Shown here: positions 41,062 to 51,261 of the stretch, one piece after another | Layout of the letters: each line of letters begins with the position of its first letter | Numbering within the stretch: the stretch's first letter is position 1 | NCBI RefSeq assembly: GCF_900112865.1 | Contig: NZ_FONH01000001.1 | Coordinates: forward strand, 434,001-498,000 | Source of the DNA: Dyella marensis | Lineage (GTDB): Bacteria > Pseudomonadota > Gammaproteobacteria > Xanthomonadales > Rhodanobacteraceae | Direction: 5' to 3' | Length of the DNA: 64,000 bases | Translations under genes and position numbers: made by a program | Notes under the pieces: model-generated | The model's database searches: none | The model's input: only the letters and a program-made list of their open reading frames with translations | Told to the model about the DNA's origin: nothing

Positions 41062-42060
41062 ATGACCGACCTCGATTTCCGCGCCTTCCGCATCCACAAC
41101 GACGGCTCCGGCTATCGCGGCGGCATCGAGACGATGAGCACCGGCGCGCTCAGCGCGGGCCAGGTGCTGGTGAAGACGGCGTATTCCTCGGTCAACTACA
41201 AGGATGCGCTGGCCGGCACCGGCAAGGGCAAGATCCTGCGCCAGTACCCGCTCAACGGCGGCATCGATGCGGCCGGCGTGGTGGTGGCTTCCACCGATCC
41301 GAAGTTCAAGGAAGGCGATGCGGTGCTGTGCACCGGCAGCGGCTTGTCCGAGACACGCGACGGCGGCTATGGCGAATACGCCCGCTTCGATGCGCACTGG
41401 ACGATTCCCCTGCCCGCCGGCCTCAGCTTGCGCGAGAGCATGGTGCTGGGCACCGCCGGCTTCACCGCCGCGCTGGCCCTGCTGCAGATGGAAGACAACC
41501 GCCAGACGCCGGCGCTGGGGCCGATCGCCGTGACCGGCGCCTCCGGCGGCGTAGGCATGCTGGCGATCGATATCTTCAGCCGCGCCGGCTACCAGGTGCA
41601 TGCGATCAGCGGCAAGGCCGATCATTTCGATTTTCTGCGCAGCCTGGGCGCGAGCGCATGCATCGACCGCCGCGAACTGGTGTTCAGCGGCAAGCCGATG
41701 GATTCGGCTCGCTTCGGCGGCGCGCTGGACAATGTCGGCGGCGCCATGCTGGCCGGCCTGCTGCCGCTGGTCGCGCCCTACGGCAACGTCGCGATCTGCG
41801 GCAACGCCGGCGGCATCGGCTTCGACAGCACGGTGATGCCCTTCATCATCCGCAGCGTGAGCCTGCTGGGCGTGGCCTCGGCCGGCACCGCGCGGGACCA
41901 GCGCGAGCGCGTCTGGGAACGCCTGGCCGGCGACTGGAAGCCGCGGCACCTGGATCGGATCGCCACGCGCGAGGTCAGCCTGGACCAGCTACCGGACGTA
42001 TTCGAGCGCATGCTGGCTGGAGAATCGTTCGGCCGCACCGTTGTGCGGCATGAAGTGTAA
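41062..42060 (+). CDS. YhdH/AcuI-family quinone oxidoreductase (probable acrylyl-CoA reductase)
   Basis: A 332-residue MDR-superfamily enzyme without catalytic zinc. SSVNYKDALAGTGKGKI, GGIDAAGVV, LGTAGFTAALAL, the NADPH site VTGASGGVGMLAIDI and the LDNVGG..L..LL block are characteristic of YhdH/AcuI, which reduces acrylyl-CoA to propionyl-CoA. It starts 32 bases after the LOG gene, so the two may be co-transcribed. Confidence 0.94.
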   Translation: MTDLDFRAFRIHNDGSGYRGGIETMSTGALSAGQVLVKTAYSSVNYKDALAGTGKGKILRQYPLNGGIDAAGVVVASTDPKFKEGDAVLCTGSGLSETRDGGYGEYARFDAHWTIPLPAGLSLRESMVLGTAGFTAALALLQMEDNRQTPALGPIAVTGASGGVGMLAIDIFSRAGYQVHAISGKADHFDFLRSLGASACIDRRELVFSGKPMDSARFGGALDNVGGAMLAGLLPLVAPYGNVAICGNAGGIGFDSTVMPFIIRSVSLLGVASAGTARDQRERVWERLAGDWKPRHLDRIATREVSLDQLPDVFERMLAGESFGRTVVRHEV

Positions 42061-42145
42061 AGCTCAAGCTGAACTGACTTGGAAGATGCCGCTGGCGCGG
42101 CTTAGAATCCTTCGAAACACGAAACAACAAGGGGACTCCCACCTT

Positions 42146-42511
42146 ATGGCACGTATTCTGATCGTCGACGATTCGCCGTCGCAGTTGCTTGGTATCAAGC
42201 GCATCGTCGAAAAGCTGGGGCACGAGACCCTGACTGCGGAAGACGGTGCCGCCGGCGTGGAAGTCGCCAAGCGCGAGAAGCCCGACCTGATCCTGATGGA
42301 CGTGGTCATGCCCAACCTCAACGGCTTCCAGGCGACCCGCACCATCAGCAAGGACCCGGAAACCCAGCACATCCCGGTGATCCTGGTGACCACCAAGGAC
42401 CAGGAAACCGACAAGGTGTGGGGCCTGCGCCAGGGCGCGAAGGCGTACGTGACCAAGCCGATCAAGGAAGAAGAGCTGGTCGAGACGCTGAAGGGTTTGC
42501 TGCCGGCCTGA
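42146..42511 (+). CDS. Single-domain response regulator (PilH/CheY-like)
   Basis: A 121-residue receiver domain: the acidic pair D8/D9 in LIVDDSPSQL, phosphoacceptor D52 in LILMDVVMP, T82 region (VTTKDQETDKVWGLRQGAKAY) and K102 in VTKPI. It has no output domain. The sequence is closest in feel to PilH, the twitching motility regulator, but no pil genes are next to it. GGGGAC precedes the ATG and a strong terminator follows, so it is monocistronic. Confidence 0.93.
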   Translation: MARILIVDDSPSQLLGIKRIVEKLGHETLTAEDGAAGVEVAKREKPDLILMDVVMPNLNGFQATRTISKDPETQHIPVILVTTKDQETDKVWGLRQGAKAYVTKPIKEEELVETLKGLLPA

Positions 42512-42534
42512 ACGATTCGGGCGAAGCAGTACAG

Positions 42535-42562
42535 AAAAACGGCGCCCTGGGGCGCCGTTTTT
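42535..42562. terminator. Intrinsic terminator after the PilH-like gene
   Basis: 12-bp perfect stem AAAAACGGCGCC / GGCGCCGTTTTT with a CTGG loop; it can work in both directions and so also after cbpA. Confidence 0.92.
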
Positions 42563-42567
42563 CGTTC

Positions 42568-42594
42568 GTCATCCCGGCGCAGGCCGGGATGACG
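42568..42594. repeat. Dispersed repeat family B, single hairpin
   Basis: GTCATCCCGGCGCAGGCCGGGATGAC, a perfect palindromic hairpin, between the terminator and the cbpA stop. Confidence 0.8.
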
Positions 42595-42602
42595 GTGAGG
42601 CC

Positions 42603-43505
42603 TCAACGCCGCGGATCGAATCCTTCGAACTCGTCACGCAACGCCTCATAAGCCTTGCGCTGCTCCTCCGACTCCGCCGCCGGCGCGCGGATCGACAACT
42701 CGACCAGCTGGTCGCCCGGATGCGCCCCGGGCAAGCCACGCCCCTTCAGCCGCAGCTTGCGGCCCGACTGCGAGCCCGCCGGAATGCGCAGGTCCACCGT
42801 GCCGGCCAGGGTCGGCACCGGGACCGTGGCGCCCAGGGCCGCTTCCCACGGAGCGATCGGCAGCACGTGAATCACGTTGCGGCCGTCCAGGCGGAAGCGC
42901 GGGTCGTCGCGGAACTGCACTTCCAGCAGCAGGTCGCCGCTGGGACCGCCGTTGCGGCCGGGATGGCCCTGGCCGGACAGGCGGATCACCTGGCCGGGCT
43001 GGATGCCGGCCGGGATCTTCACTTCCAGCACGCGCTCGTTGCCGCTGCCATCGTGCAGGGCCACGCGCGTGCGGCCGCCGTCGAAGGCGACCTGCAGTTC
43101 GATCTGCACCTGCGCCTGGATGTCATTGCCGCGCATCGCGCGTGCCGAACCGCGCGCGCCGCCGGCCGAGCGGCCGAACAGGCTTTCGAAGAAATCGCTG
43201 AAGTCCCCGCTGCCGCCCATGTCGCCGACATCGAAGCCCTGCCCCTGCCCCCAGCCCGGCGGCGGTCGGAACTGCTCGCCGCCGCGATAGCCGCCGGCGC
43301 GCAGGTTGTCGTAGGCGCGGCGCTTTTCCGCATCGCGCAGGACTTCGTTGGCCTCGTTGACGGCCTTGAACTTCTCTTCGGCGCCCGCTTCCTTGTTCTT
43401 GTCCGGATGGTATTTGCGGGCGAGCTTGCGATAGGCCGCCTTGATGTCGGCCTCGCTGGCGTCCGGTTTCACGCCCAGGATGTCGTAATAGTCTTTGAAT
43501 TCCAC
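42603..43505 (-). CDS. cbpA: DnaJ-family co-chaperone CbpA
   Basis: A 300-residue J-protein. The J-domain ([33 protein letters not shown] with HPD) is followed by a Gly/Phe-rich linker ([33 protein letters not shown]) and two beta-sandwich client-binding domains; the zinc finger of DnaJ is absent, which defines the CbpA type. It stimulates DnaK ATPase activity. I place the start at GTG 43505, with GGGAG five bases upstream. It lies downstream of hsp20. Confidence 0.95.
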   Translation of the reverse strand: MEFKDYYDILGVKPDASEADIKAAYRKLARKYHPDKNKEAGAEEKFKAVNEANEVLRDAEKRRAYDNLRAGGYRGGEQFRPPPGWGQGQGFDVGDMGGSGDFSDFFESLFGRSAGGARGSARAMRGNDIQAQVQIELQVAFDGGRTRVALHDGSGNERVLEVKIPAGIQPGQVIRLSGQGHPGRNGGPSGDLLLEVQFRDDPRFRLDGRNVIHVLPIAPWEAALGATVPVPTLAGTVDLRIPAGSQSGRKLRLKGRGLPGAHPGDQLVELSIRAPAAESEEQRKAYEALRDEFEGFDPRR

Positions 43506-43547
43506 TGCCACTCCCGCCAATGGCTGCTGCAAGTCCAAACAACGCGG

Positions 43548-43583
43548 ACGGCCCGCCGCGGATCATTGTCCGTGGCGGGCCGT
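43548..43583. terminator. Hairpin between hsp20 and cbpA
   Basis: ACGGCCCGCC / GGCGGGCCGT arms with a partly paired centre. No T-run follows on the coding strand, so it may be a processing or attenuating element that lowers cbpA expression relative to hsp20. Confidence 0.5.
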
Positions 43584-43614
43584 GGCCGCAACACGCAGGC
43601 CTCGAACAGGCGCC

Positions 43615-44031
43615 TTAGTGGGTGATTTCGATGCGGCGCGGAGCGCTTTCCGCTCGCTTCGGGATCGACACCTCGAGCACGCCGTTGCGGCCATGCGCGG
43701 TAATGCCTTCGGCATCGGCGCTGTCCGGCAGCGCGAAGCGGCGCAGGAAGGCGCCATGCGCGCGCTCGACACGCGTAAAGCGATGGCCCTCTTCCAGGTT
43801 CTCCTGCTTGCGCTCGCCCTTGATGGTGAGCACGCCCTTGTCCATGCTCACTTCGATGCCGGCCGGATCGATGCCCGGGATGTCGGCCAGGATCACGAAG
43901 CGCTTGTCGTCTTCCTTGATGTCGACGCGCGGCGCCCACGGCGCCTCGCCGGCCTGAGCGGCCTGGTCCAGCTGAAACAGACGGTCGCCCAGGGCGTGCC
44001 GGGGCCAGGAAAGATTGCGTCCCAGATACAT
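43615..44031 (-). CDS. Small heat-shock protein Hsp20
   Basis: A 138-residue small heat-shock protein. The alpha-crystallin domain runs from VDIKEDDKRFVILADIPGIDP to GVLEVSIPK, with the GVLTIKGERK strand, and the C-terminal tail is short (the usual I-x-I/V motif may correspond to IEI at the end). It binds unfolding proteins independently of ATP. ATG 44031 has GAGAGGA upstream. A sigma-32-like promoter precedes it. Confidence 0.95.
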   Translation of the reverse strand: MYLGRNLSWPRHALGDRLFQLDQAAQAGEAPWAPRVDIKEDDKRFVILADIPGIDPAGIEVSMDKGVLTIKGERKQENLEEGHRFTRVERAHGAFLRRFALPDSADAEGITAHGRNGVLEVSIPKRAESAPRRIEITH

Positions 44032-44081
44032 GGTGAATCCTCTCGAATAGGTGTGCGGTGCCGTCACCGCCTGCCTGGATA

Positions 44082-44125
44082 GATAGGTGCGCGGCGCCGC
44101 GATTCAAGACGGTGCGATTCAAGAC
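44082..44125 (-). promoter_or_regulatory. Possible heat-shock (sigma-32) promoter with direct repeats before hsp20
   Basis: On the minus strand CTTGAA (44108-44103), a 15-base gap and CCTATC (44087-44082) resemble the sigma-32 consensus CTTGAA...CCCCAT. The 12-mer GTCTTGAATCGC is repeated exactly at a 15-base interval (44110-44099 and 44125-44114), giving a second -35-like box. Confidence 0.45.
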
Positions 44126-44183
44126 GACAGGCCTGCGCGGAAGCGCTAGCATCCCCGCGCTTATCTCCCATCGAGTCCCGCCC

Positions 44184-44672
44184 ATGACGACGATCCAGCT
44201 CGGCCAGACCCTTCCCGACCTCGAGATCAAGCTTATCGTCGACGGCCAGATCGAATCCCGGCAGAGCGCGACACTGTTCGCGCAGCGCAAGACGGTGTTG
44301 TTCGCCGTGCCCGGCGCGTTCACGCCGACCTGCTCCAACAAGCATCTGCCCGGCTATGTAAAGCACTTCGCCGACTTCCGGCAGCGCGGTGTCGACGTGG
44401 TGTGCGCGGCAGTCAACGATGCATATGTGATGCAGGCGTGGGCGCGCGACCAGCAAGTGCCGCCAGGGATGATCATGCTTGCCGATGGCAATGGCAGCTT
44501 TACGCGCGCGCTGGGGCTGGAGCTCGACGGCGCCGCTTACGGGATGGGCCTGCGTTCGCGCCGTTTCGCGTTGTATGCGGAGGATGGCGTGGTGCGCCAG
44601 CTGCATGTGGAAGCGCCGGGGGAGTTTCGCGTGTCGAGTGCTGAGGCAATGCTGGCCGCATTGGACGGCTGA
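44184..44672 (+). CDS. Peroxiredoxin, Prx5-like
   Basis: A 162-residue thioredoxin-fold peroxidase. The peroxidatic Cys50 lies in VPGAFTPTCSNKHLPG, with the active-site Thr and Pro in the conserved PxxxTxxC arrangement, followed by DVVCAAVNDAYVMQAWA and the Prx5-type FTRALGLELD...GMGLRSRRFALYAEDG. It reduces hydrogen peroxide and organic hydroperoxides with glutathione or thioredoxin. ATG 44184 is chosen from family length. It is divergent from hsp20. Confidence 0.95.
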   Translation: MTTIQLGQTLPDLEIKLIVDGQIESRQSATLFAQRKTVLFAVPGAFTPTCSNKHLPGYVKHFADFRQRGVDVVCAAVNDAYVMQAWARDQQVPPGMIMLADGNGSFTRALGLELDGAAYGMGLRSRRFALYAEDGVVRQLHVEAPGEFRVSSAEAMLAALDG

Positions 44673-44684
44673 ACCCTCAACGCA

Positions 44685-44790
44685 ACTCCCTCTCCCATCC
44701 GGGGAGAGGGCTGGCGTGAGGGGTCGGGCTGAGCGTAGAAGCGGCCCCGGCCCCTCATCTGTTGCGACCGAAGGGAGTCCCCGTGGGACC
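44685..44790. repeat. Dispersed repeat family A, degenerate copy
   Basis: CTCCCTCTCCCATCCGGGGAGAGG and a CCCGTGGGA-type end, with a GGCGTGAGGGGTCGG arm. It lies in the 265-base gap between the peroxiredoxin and M23-like genes; I see no gene in that gap. Confidence 0.65.
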
Positions 44791-44937
44791 GGCATCTTCC
44801 TCGCTCCTCAAACCCGCGTGCTCCCCGGAGGAGAGAAGAGTCGCAAGCTCGGATTCTGCCCCACAGGTCATGGCATATCGGCACTGGCGGACGGTCATGC
44901 GCTTTCCCAAAGTGATACGAATCACCATGGGGGCTGC

Positions 44938-46149
44938 ATGAAAACCGCTCGCACGATCGGCAAGATCATCTCCATCGCAGTCGTACTCACCAGCACCTGG
45001 CTCTCCCCCGCCATCGCCCAACGCGCCCCTGTCGTGCAGGCCTTCGACCTCCGCGTGCCCTGGCAACCCGCACCGATCAAGGTCAACGGCCAATGGGATC
45101 TGCTCTACGAACTGCACCTGGACAACTACTCCGCCGAACCGCTGCAACCGGAACAACTGCGCGTGATCGACGCGGACAACGGCCACATCCTACGCGACTA
45201 CGACGCAGCCGCCGTGCGCGCCATGCTCGGCGGCCCAGGCCTCTCCGGCAAGAAAGGCGATACGGCCATCGCCCCCGGCGCCCACGCTGTCATCTACCTC
45301 AACCTCGGCTTCGACGCAGCTCCCACCGATCTGCACCTCACGCATGAACTCAGCGCCGAACGCCCCGACGGCGGCGCACCCGTGCAAGCTCAGGGCGGCA
45401 CGCTGATGCTGCATGGATGGCCGGCGCCGGTCGTGTTCTCGCCGCCCTTGCGCGGCGGCTACTGGGTCGCCGTGTACGACGGTTCGTGGGCGCGCGGCCA
45501 TCGCCGCTCGCTGTACGCGGTGAATGGCGCGGTGCATGTACCGGGCCGCTTCGCCATCGACTGGATCAAGGTCGACGCGCAGGGGCGCTATACCAAGGGC
45601 GACCCGACCGATCCGAAGCACTGGCTGGGCTACGGCGAGGAAGTGCTCGCGGTCGCCGACGGCAAGGTGGCGGCGGCAATGGACGGCATGGCGGAACCGG
45701 CCAGGGTCGATCCCGGCAAGCCCACCCGCGTGCCCCTGCAGGACGCCACCGGCAACTACGTCAGCCTGGATCTAGGCGGCGGCCGCTACGTGTTCTACGA
45801 ACACCTCAAGACCGGCAGCATCACGGTGAAGCCGGGCCAGGCCGTGCATCGCGGCGAGGTGATCGGCCGGCTCGGCTATACCGGCGAAACCACCGGTCCG
45901 CACCTGCATATGCATGTGGCCGACGCCAACCTGCCGCTGGATGCGGAAGGCATGCCGTATGCGCTGGACCGGTTCGGCTGGGCAGGCAGCTATCGCTCGA
46001 TCGAGGATTTCGGCGGCGAGAAAGCATGGCAGCCTTCGGCGCGCGTGGTCGAGCGCCAGGCAGAACTGCCGGCGCCGCTGTCGGTGCTGACCTTTGCGCC
46101 ACACCCTGCCGGCTTCAAGCAGGTAGCTCCGGCGCCAAAGCAGCCCTGA
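44938..46149 (+). CDS. Secreted M23-like (LytM/peptidase) domain protein
   Basis: A 403-residue exported protein with a signal peptide (ISIAVVLTSTWLSPAIAQ). Residues 30-170 form a beta-rich domain of unknown role. The C-terminal half is an M23 domain: LGYGEEVLAVADGKV, GRYVFYEHLKTGSITVKPGQAVHRGEVIGRLGYTGETTGPHLHMHV with the zinc-binding HxH. The first zinc ligand, normally His four residues before Asp, is replaced by Arg (GRFAIDW), which suggests altered or lost activity. A role in peptidoglycan cutting or in regulating an amidase is possible. Confidence 0.88.
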   Translation: MKTARTIGKIISIAVVLTSTWLSPAIAQRAPVVQAFDLRVPWQPAPIKVNGQWDLLYELHLDNYSAEPLQPEQLRVIDADNGHILRDYDAAAVRAMLGGPGLSGKKGDTAIAPGAHAVIYLNLGFDAAPTDLHLTHELSAERPDGGAPVQAQGGTLMLHGWPAPVVFSPPLRGGYWVAVYDGSWARGHRRSLYAVNGAVHVPGRFAIDWIKVDAQGRYTKGDPTDPKHWLGYGEEVLAVADGKVAAAMDGMAEPARVDPGKPTRVPLQDATGNYVSLDLGGGRYVFYEHLKTGSITVKPGQAVHRGEVIGRLGYTGETTGPHLHMHVADANLPLDAEGMPYALDRFGWAGSYRSIEDFGGEKAWQPSARVVERQAELPAPLSVLTFAPHPAGFKQVAPAPKQP

Positions 46150-46226
46150 CTGCGAAACACCTCAAGGAACACTCCTAAACAACGGCGTACATGTCAGGTC
46201 ACCACGATCATTCGGGGAGATTTGTC

Positions 46227-46517
46227 ATGGCTATTCATCGTGCAGTGTTCGGCGTCGCCGCCTTCGCGCTGCTGTTGTCGTGCGATGCCGGCGCACAGCA
46301 AGGGGGGATTCACTTCATGGGGCGGCTGGTCACGCCGGCGGCTCCGCTGGCGGCTTTCACCGCAGGTGCGCACGTGCTGCCGGATGGCAACGCGGCGCGC
46401 AAGCGTGAGGAAGCATTGAGTGCCGCTCTTGCGATGGGAGACACGCCGGAGCTGCTGGCGTACTTCGCTGGTTACGCCGGACCCGATGCCCGGCTGACTA
46501 TCACCACGTACGAGTGA
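46227..46517 (+). CDS. Small exported hypothetical protein
   Basis: A 96-residue protein with a signal peptide (AVFGVAAFALLLSCDAGAQ). The mature part starts GGIHFMGRLVTPAAP, faintly like the first strand of a pilin, and ends in TITTYE; it is too short for a full pilin domain and lacks the Cys pair. GGGGAGA is seven bases before the ATG. It may be co-transcribed with the M23-like gene 77 bases upstream. Confidence 0.65.
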   Translation: MAIHRAVFGVAAFALLLSCDAGAQQGGIHFMGRLVTPAAPLAAFTAGAHVLPDGNAARKREEALSAALAMGDTPELLAYFAGYAGPDARLTITTYE

Positions 46518-46551
46518 AGTTACTCGATCCACTCCACTGAAACCCAAGGGT

Positions 46552-46648
46552 CCGGCGTAGGTTGGGGTGAGCGCAGCGAACCCCAACGTGGCGGTCGTGG
46601 TGCAAGGTCTGTTGGGGTTCGCCTTTGGCTCACCCCAACCTACGCCGG
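46552..46648. repeat. Repeat family C, imperfect inverted repeat
   Basis: CCGGCGTAGGTTGGGGTGAGC at the left and its mirror at the right, with GAACCCCAAC/GTTGGGGTTC inner arms. It lies at the convergent junction of the small exported gene and gyrA. Confidence 0.8.
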
Positions 46649-46733
46649 GCTTCGGCCCATCCGCAAATAAAAATCCCCCGCCGCAGCGCGGCGAGGGATT
46701 TCATGGCTGGCGATCGCTAGGACGATTCGCCGA

Positions 46734-49403
46734 TCACGCCTCCGGCTCGGAATCGTCGGTACCGCTCTCGCCGGCACCGTCTTCAACCGCATCGTTCGAG
46801 CCAGGCACAACCTCGCCCGCCTCCACGCTGCCGCCATCGGTGTCGAGCGCTTCCGCGCCGCTGCCCTCGGACTCTTCCTCCGCATCCAGCCGCACCACGC
46901 TGACCAACGCCTCGTCGGCCGGCAGCTTGATCAGGGTCACGCCCTGGGTGTTGCGGCTCAGCTGCGAGACCTCCGCCACGCGGGTACGCACCAGCGTGCC
47001 CTGGTTGGAGATCAGCATCAGCTCGTGCGCCTCGGTGACCTGCACCGCGGAGACCAGGCCGCCATTGCGCTCCGAGCACTGGATGCCGATCACGCCCTGG
47101 GTGCCGCGTCCCTTCTTGGGGAACTCTTCCAGCAGGGTGCGCTTGCCGTAGCCGCGTGCGGTGGCGGTGAGGATGTCGCCGCCTTCCGGTGCGACCACGA
47201 TCAGCGAGACCACCTCGGCGCCATCGGCCAGCTTCATGCCGCGCACGCCGGTGGCGGTGCGGCCCATCGAGCGGACCTCGCCCTCATCGAAGCGCACCGT
47301 CTTGCCGTTGGAGGCGAACAGCAGCACGTCGCTGTTGCCGTCGGTGAGCTCGACGTTGACCAGCGCATCGCCCTCGTCGAGGTTGATGGCGATCTTGCCC
47401 TTCTGCAGCTGGAAGGCGAATTCGTTCAGCGGCGTCTTCTTCACCGTGCCCTGGCGGGTGGCGAAGAACACGTAGCGGTCGTCGCTGTACTCGCGCACCG
47501 GCAGCACCGCCTGCACCTTCTCGCCGGCGGCGAGCGGCAGCAGGTTCACCATCGGCTTGCCGCGCGCGTTCGGGCCGGATTCCGGCATCTGGTACACGTT
47601 GAGCCAGTACACGCGGCCGGTGCTGGTGAAGGTCAGCAGCGTGTCATGCGTATTGACCACCCACAGCTGCTCGACGAAATCCTCGTCCTTCAGCGCCGAC
47701 GCCGAACGGCCCTTGCCGCCGCGGCGCTGCGCGCGATAGGTGCTGGCCGGCTGGCGCTTGACGTAGCCGGTGTGCGACAGCGTGACGACCACGTCTTCCG
47801 GCGCGATCAGGTCGAGCACGTTGAGGTCTTCCTGCGAATGCTGGATCTCGGTGCGGCGCTTGTCGCCGAATTCTTCCTTGATCACCTCGAGCTCGGCGCG
47901 GATCACCGCCAGCAGGCGGGCCGGGTCTTCCAGGATCTCGATCAGGCCGCGGATGGTTTCCAGGATCTCGCGGTATTCGTCGGAGAGCTTTTCCTGCTCC
48001 AGGCCGGTCAGGCGATGCAGGCGCATGGCCAGGATTTCCTGGGCCTGCACGTCCGAGAGCTGGTAGCCGTCGGCCTTCAGGCCGTCGCGCGGGTCGAGGT
48101 CTTCCGGACGCGAGGCATCGGCGCCGGCGGCGGCCAGCAGCGCCGACACCATGCCCGGCTGCCACTTGCGCGCCAGCATGCGCTCGCGTGCTTCCTGCGG
48201 CGAGGCGGAGTTGCGGATCAGCTCGATCATCTCGTCGATGTTGGCCAGCGCGACGGTGAGGCCTTCCAGGATGTGCGCGCGGGCGCGCGCCTTGCGCAGT
48301 TCGAAGATGGTGCGGCGGGTGACCACCTCGCGGCGATGGCGGATGAAGGCCTCGAGGATGTCCTTGAGGTTCAGCAGCCGCGGCTGGCCGTCCAGCAGGG
48401 CGACCATGTTGATGCCGAAGGTGACCTGCAGCTGGGTCTGCTGGAACAGGTTGTTGAGCACCACGTCGGCCATCGAGTCACGGCGGATCTCGATCACCAC
48501 GCGCATGCCGTCCTTGTCGGACTCGTCGCGCAGCTCGCTGATGCCCTCGAGCTTCTTTTCCTTGACCAGCTCGGCGATCTTCTCGATCAGGCGCGCCTTG
48601 TTCACCTGGTACGGCAGCTCGGTGACGATGATCGTCTCGCGGCCGTTGGATTCGGTCTCGATCTCGGCGCGGGCGCGCACCAGGATGCGGCCGCGGCCGG
48701 TGCGGTAGGCCTCGACGATGCCGGAGGAGCCGTTGATGATGCCGGCGGTCGGGAAATCCGGGCCGGGGATGTATTGCATCAGATCGTCGACCGACAGCGA
48801 GGGCTCGTCGATCAGGCCGATGGTCGCCGCGATCACCTCGTTGAGGTTATGCGGCGGCACGTTGGTGGCCATGCCCACCGCGATGCCGGCGGAGCCGTTG
48901 ACGAGCAGGTTCGGCACGCGGGTGGGCAGCACCAGCGGCTCGCTCTCGCTCTCGTCGTAGTTGGGGCCGAAGTCGACGGTTTCCTTGTCGATGTCGGCCA
49001 GCAGCTCGTGGGTGAGGCGCGCCATGCGCACCTCGGTGTAACGCATGGCCGCGGCGTTGTCGCCGTCGACCGAGCCGAAGTTGCCCTGGCCGTCCACCAG
49101 CATGTAGCGCAGCGAGAACGGCTGGGCCATGCGCACGATCGCGTCGTAGACCGAGGCGTCGCCGTGCGGATGGTATTTACCGATCACGTCGCCGACCACG
49201 CGGGCGGACTTCTTGTAGGGCTTGTTCCAGACGTTGCTCAATTCGTTCATCGCGTACAGCACGCGGCGATGCACCGGCTTGAGGCCATCGCGCACGTCCG
49301 GGAGCGCGCGGCCCACGATCACGCTCATGGCGTAGTCGAGGTAGCTCTGGCGCATCTCGTCTTCGATGTTGACGCGGATGATTTCTTTGGCGAGTTCTGC
49401 CAT
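46734..49403 (-). CDS. gyrA: DNA gyrase subunit A
   Basis: An 889-residue GyrA with the catalytic Tyr122 in [10 protein letters not shown], the winged-helix breakage-reunion domain, and the C-terminal beta-pinwheel with its GyrA box (QRRGGKG). It ends in a Glu/Asp/Gly/Ser-rich acidic tail of about 50 residues, longer than in E. coli (875 residues in total). The quinolone region reads GDASVYD, so position 83 (E. coli numbering is unchanged) is Ala and 87 is Asp. ATG 49403 is chosen from the conserved [14 protein letters not shown] start. Confidence 0.98.
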   Translation of the reverse strand: MAELAKEIIRVNIEDEMRQSYLDYAMSVIVGRALPDVRDGLKPVHRRVLYAMNELSNVWNKPYKKSARVVGDVIGKYHPHGDASVYDAIVRMAQPFSLRYMLVDGQGNFGSVDGDNAAAMRYTEVRMARLTHELLADIDKETVDFGPNYDESESEPLVLPTRVPNLLVNGSAGIAVGMATNVPPHNLNEVIAATIGLIDEPSLSVDDLMQYIPGPDFPTAGIINGSSGIVEAYRTGRGRILVRARAEIETESNGRETIIVTELPYQVNKARLIEKIAELVKEKKLEGISELRDESDKDGMRVVIEIRRDSMADVVLNNLFQQTQLQVTFGINMVALLDGQPRLLNLKDILEAFIRHRREVVTRRTIFELRKARARAHILEGLTVALANIDEMIELIRNSASPQEARERMLARKWQPGMVSALLAAAGADASRPEDLDPRDGLKADGYQLSDVQAQEILAMRLHRLTGLEQEKLSDEYREILETIRGLIEILEDPARLLAVIRAELEVIKEEFGDKRRTEIQHSQEDLNVLDLIAPEDVVVTLSHTGYVKRQPASTYRAQRRGGKGRSASALKDEDFVEQLWVVNTHDTLLTFTSTGRVYWLNVYQMPESGPNARGKPMVNLLPLAAGEKVQAVLPVREYSDDRYVFFATRQGTVKKTPLNEFAFQLQKGKIAINLDEGDALVNVELTDGNSDVLLFASNGKTVRFDEGEVRSMGRTATGVRGMKLADGAEVVSLIVVAPEGGDILTATARGYGKRTLLEEFPKKGRGTQGVIGIQCSERNGGLVSAVQVTEAHELMLISNQGTLVRTRVAEVSQLSRNTQGVTLIKLPADEALVSVVRLDAEEESEGSGAEALDTDGGSVEAGEVVPGSNDAVEDGAGESGTDDSEPEA

Positions 49404-49497
49404 CAATCGGCTTCCCTGGATGAAGAAAAAGGGCCGCACCGCGCGAGCTTCAGCCGCGCGTGCCACGGTCCCGGAAATAGCTGTCGAAGTGTAGCAG

Positions 49498-49522
49498 AAA
49501 TACTATCGAAACGACAGTATTT
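49498..49522. promoter_or_regulatory. 25-bp palindrome upstream of gyrA
   Basis: AAATACTATCG-AAA-CGACAGTATTT: 11-base arms with one mismatch. It is AT-rich in a GC-rich setting and lies about 95 bases before the gyrA start, overlapping a possible promoter (TACACT as -10 at 49489-49494 on the minus strand). It looks like a repressor or activator site; the protein is unknown. Confidence 0.6.
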
Positions 49523-49542
49523 TGATGAATGGAATCAATAGC

Positions 49543-49953
49543 TTACGCGGAGCTTTTGGAGCCCTTGAAAAGCACCCCGCGCGCTGTCGAGAAATTAACC
49601 AGCGCAGCCACCAGCGAACCGGCCAGCACGGCGGCCGCCGGCCAGCGGTGCAAGGCCGGAAAACTCATCAGCATGACCGCATAGACGGCATAGTTGATCA
49701 GCGCGCCGGCGGTCATCAGCCCCATCCAGCGCAGCCATTCCAGGTGCAGCGGCTGGCCGCTGGCGCGGTGAGCGAAGGTGTAGCGGCGGTTCCACCACCA
49801 GGTAGCGGTGGCGGCGAGCAGGAAGGACGGCACGCGGGCGATATACGCATTCCAGCCGGCCAGCGTCACCAGGGCCTGCACGCCGCCGGCGTCGGCGATG
49901 AAGCCGATCACGCCGCCGACGAAGAACAGGCCGGCTTCGCGGCGCAGCCTCAC
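49543..49953 (-). CDS. GtrA-family membrane protein
   Basis: A 136-residue protein with four hydrophobic segments (AGLFFVGGVIGFIADAGGVQALV, VPSFLLAATATWWWNRRYTF, WMGLMTAGALINYAVYAVM, AVLAGSLVAALVNF). The WWWNRRYTF and NF..AR..VF motifs identify the GtrA/DPMS family, thought to translocate lipid-linked sugars. No glycosyltransferase is next to it. GTG 49953 has GGAAG upstream and lies ten bases from the mtnA stop, so both are in one transcript. Confidence 0.92.
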   Translation of the reverse strand: MRLRREAGLFFVGGVIGFIADAGGVQALVTLAGWNAYIARVPSFLLAATATWWWNRRYTFAHRASGQPLHLEWLRWMGLMTAGALINYAVYAVMLMSFPALHRWPAAAVLAGSLVAALVNFSTARGVLFKGSKSSA

Positions 49954-49963
49954 GAAACTTCCT

Positions 49964-50983
<1,020 letters not shown>

Positions 50984-51047
50984 GGATTCGCTCGAACAAG
51001 GCGGCACGCGCGCAGCGCGCATGCCGGCGGCCGGGTCGTTCGGCCGT

Positions 51048-51239
51048 CTAGACGTCCTGCGGCATCACCAGCCACAGGATCAGATAGATAAGGATACCGG
51101 AGCCGCCGGCCAGGGTCAGCACGATCCACAGCAGGCGCACGATGGTGACGTCCCAGCCCAGGTATTGCGCGACGCCGCCGCACACGCCGGCGATCATCTT
51201 CTGGCTGCTGGAACGGACGAGACGTTTGTCGGTATTCAT
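51048..51239 (-). CDS. PspC-domain membrane protein
   Basis: A 63-residue protein that is almost only a PspC domain: [48 protein letters not shown]. It has one long hydrophobic stretch, probably one or two membrane passes. PspC proteins serve in envelope-stress signalling, but no pspA or pspB is near. It starts 22 bases after phaC on the same strand. Confidence 0.93.
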   Translation of the reverse strand: MNTDKRLVRSSSQKMIAGVCGGVAQYLGWDVTIVRLLWIVLTLAGGSGILIYLILWLVMPQDV

Positions 51240-51261
51240 GGTGTTCTCCTTGTGCTGGAAC

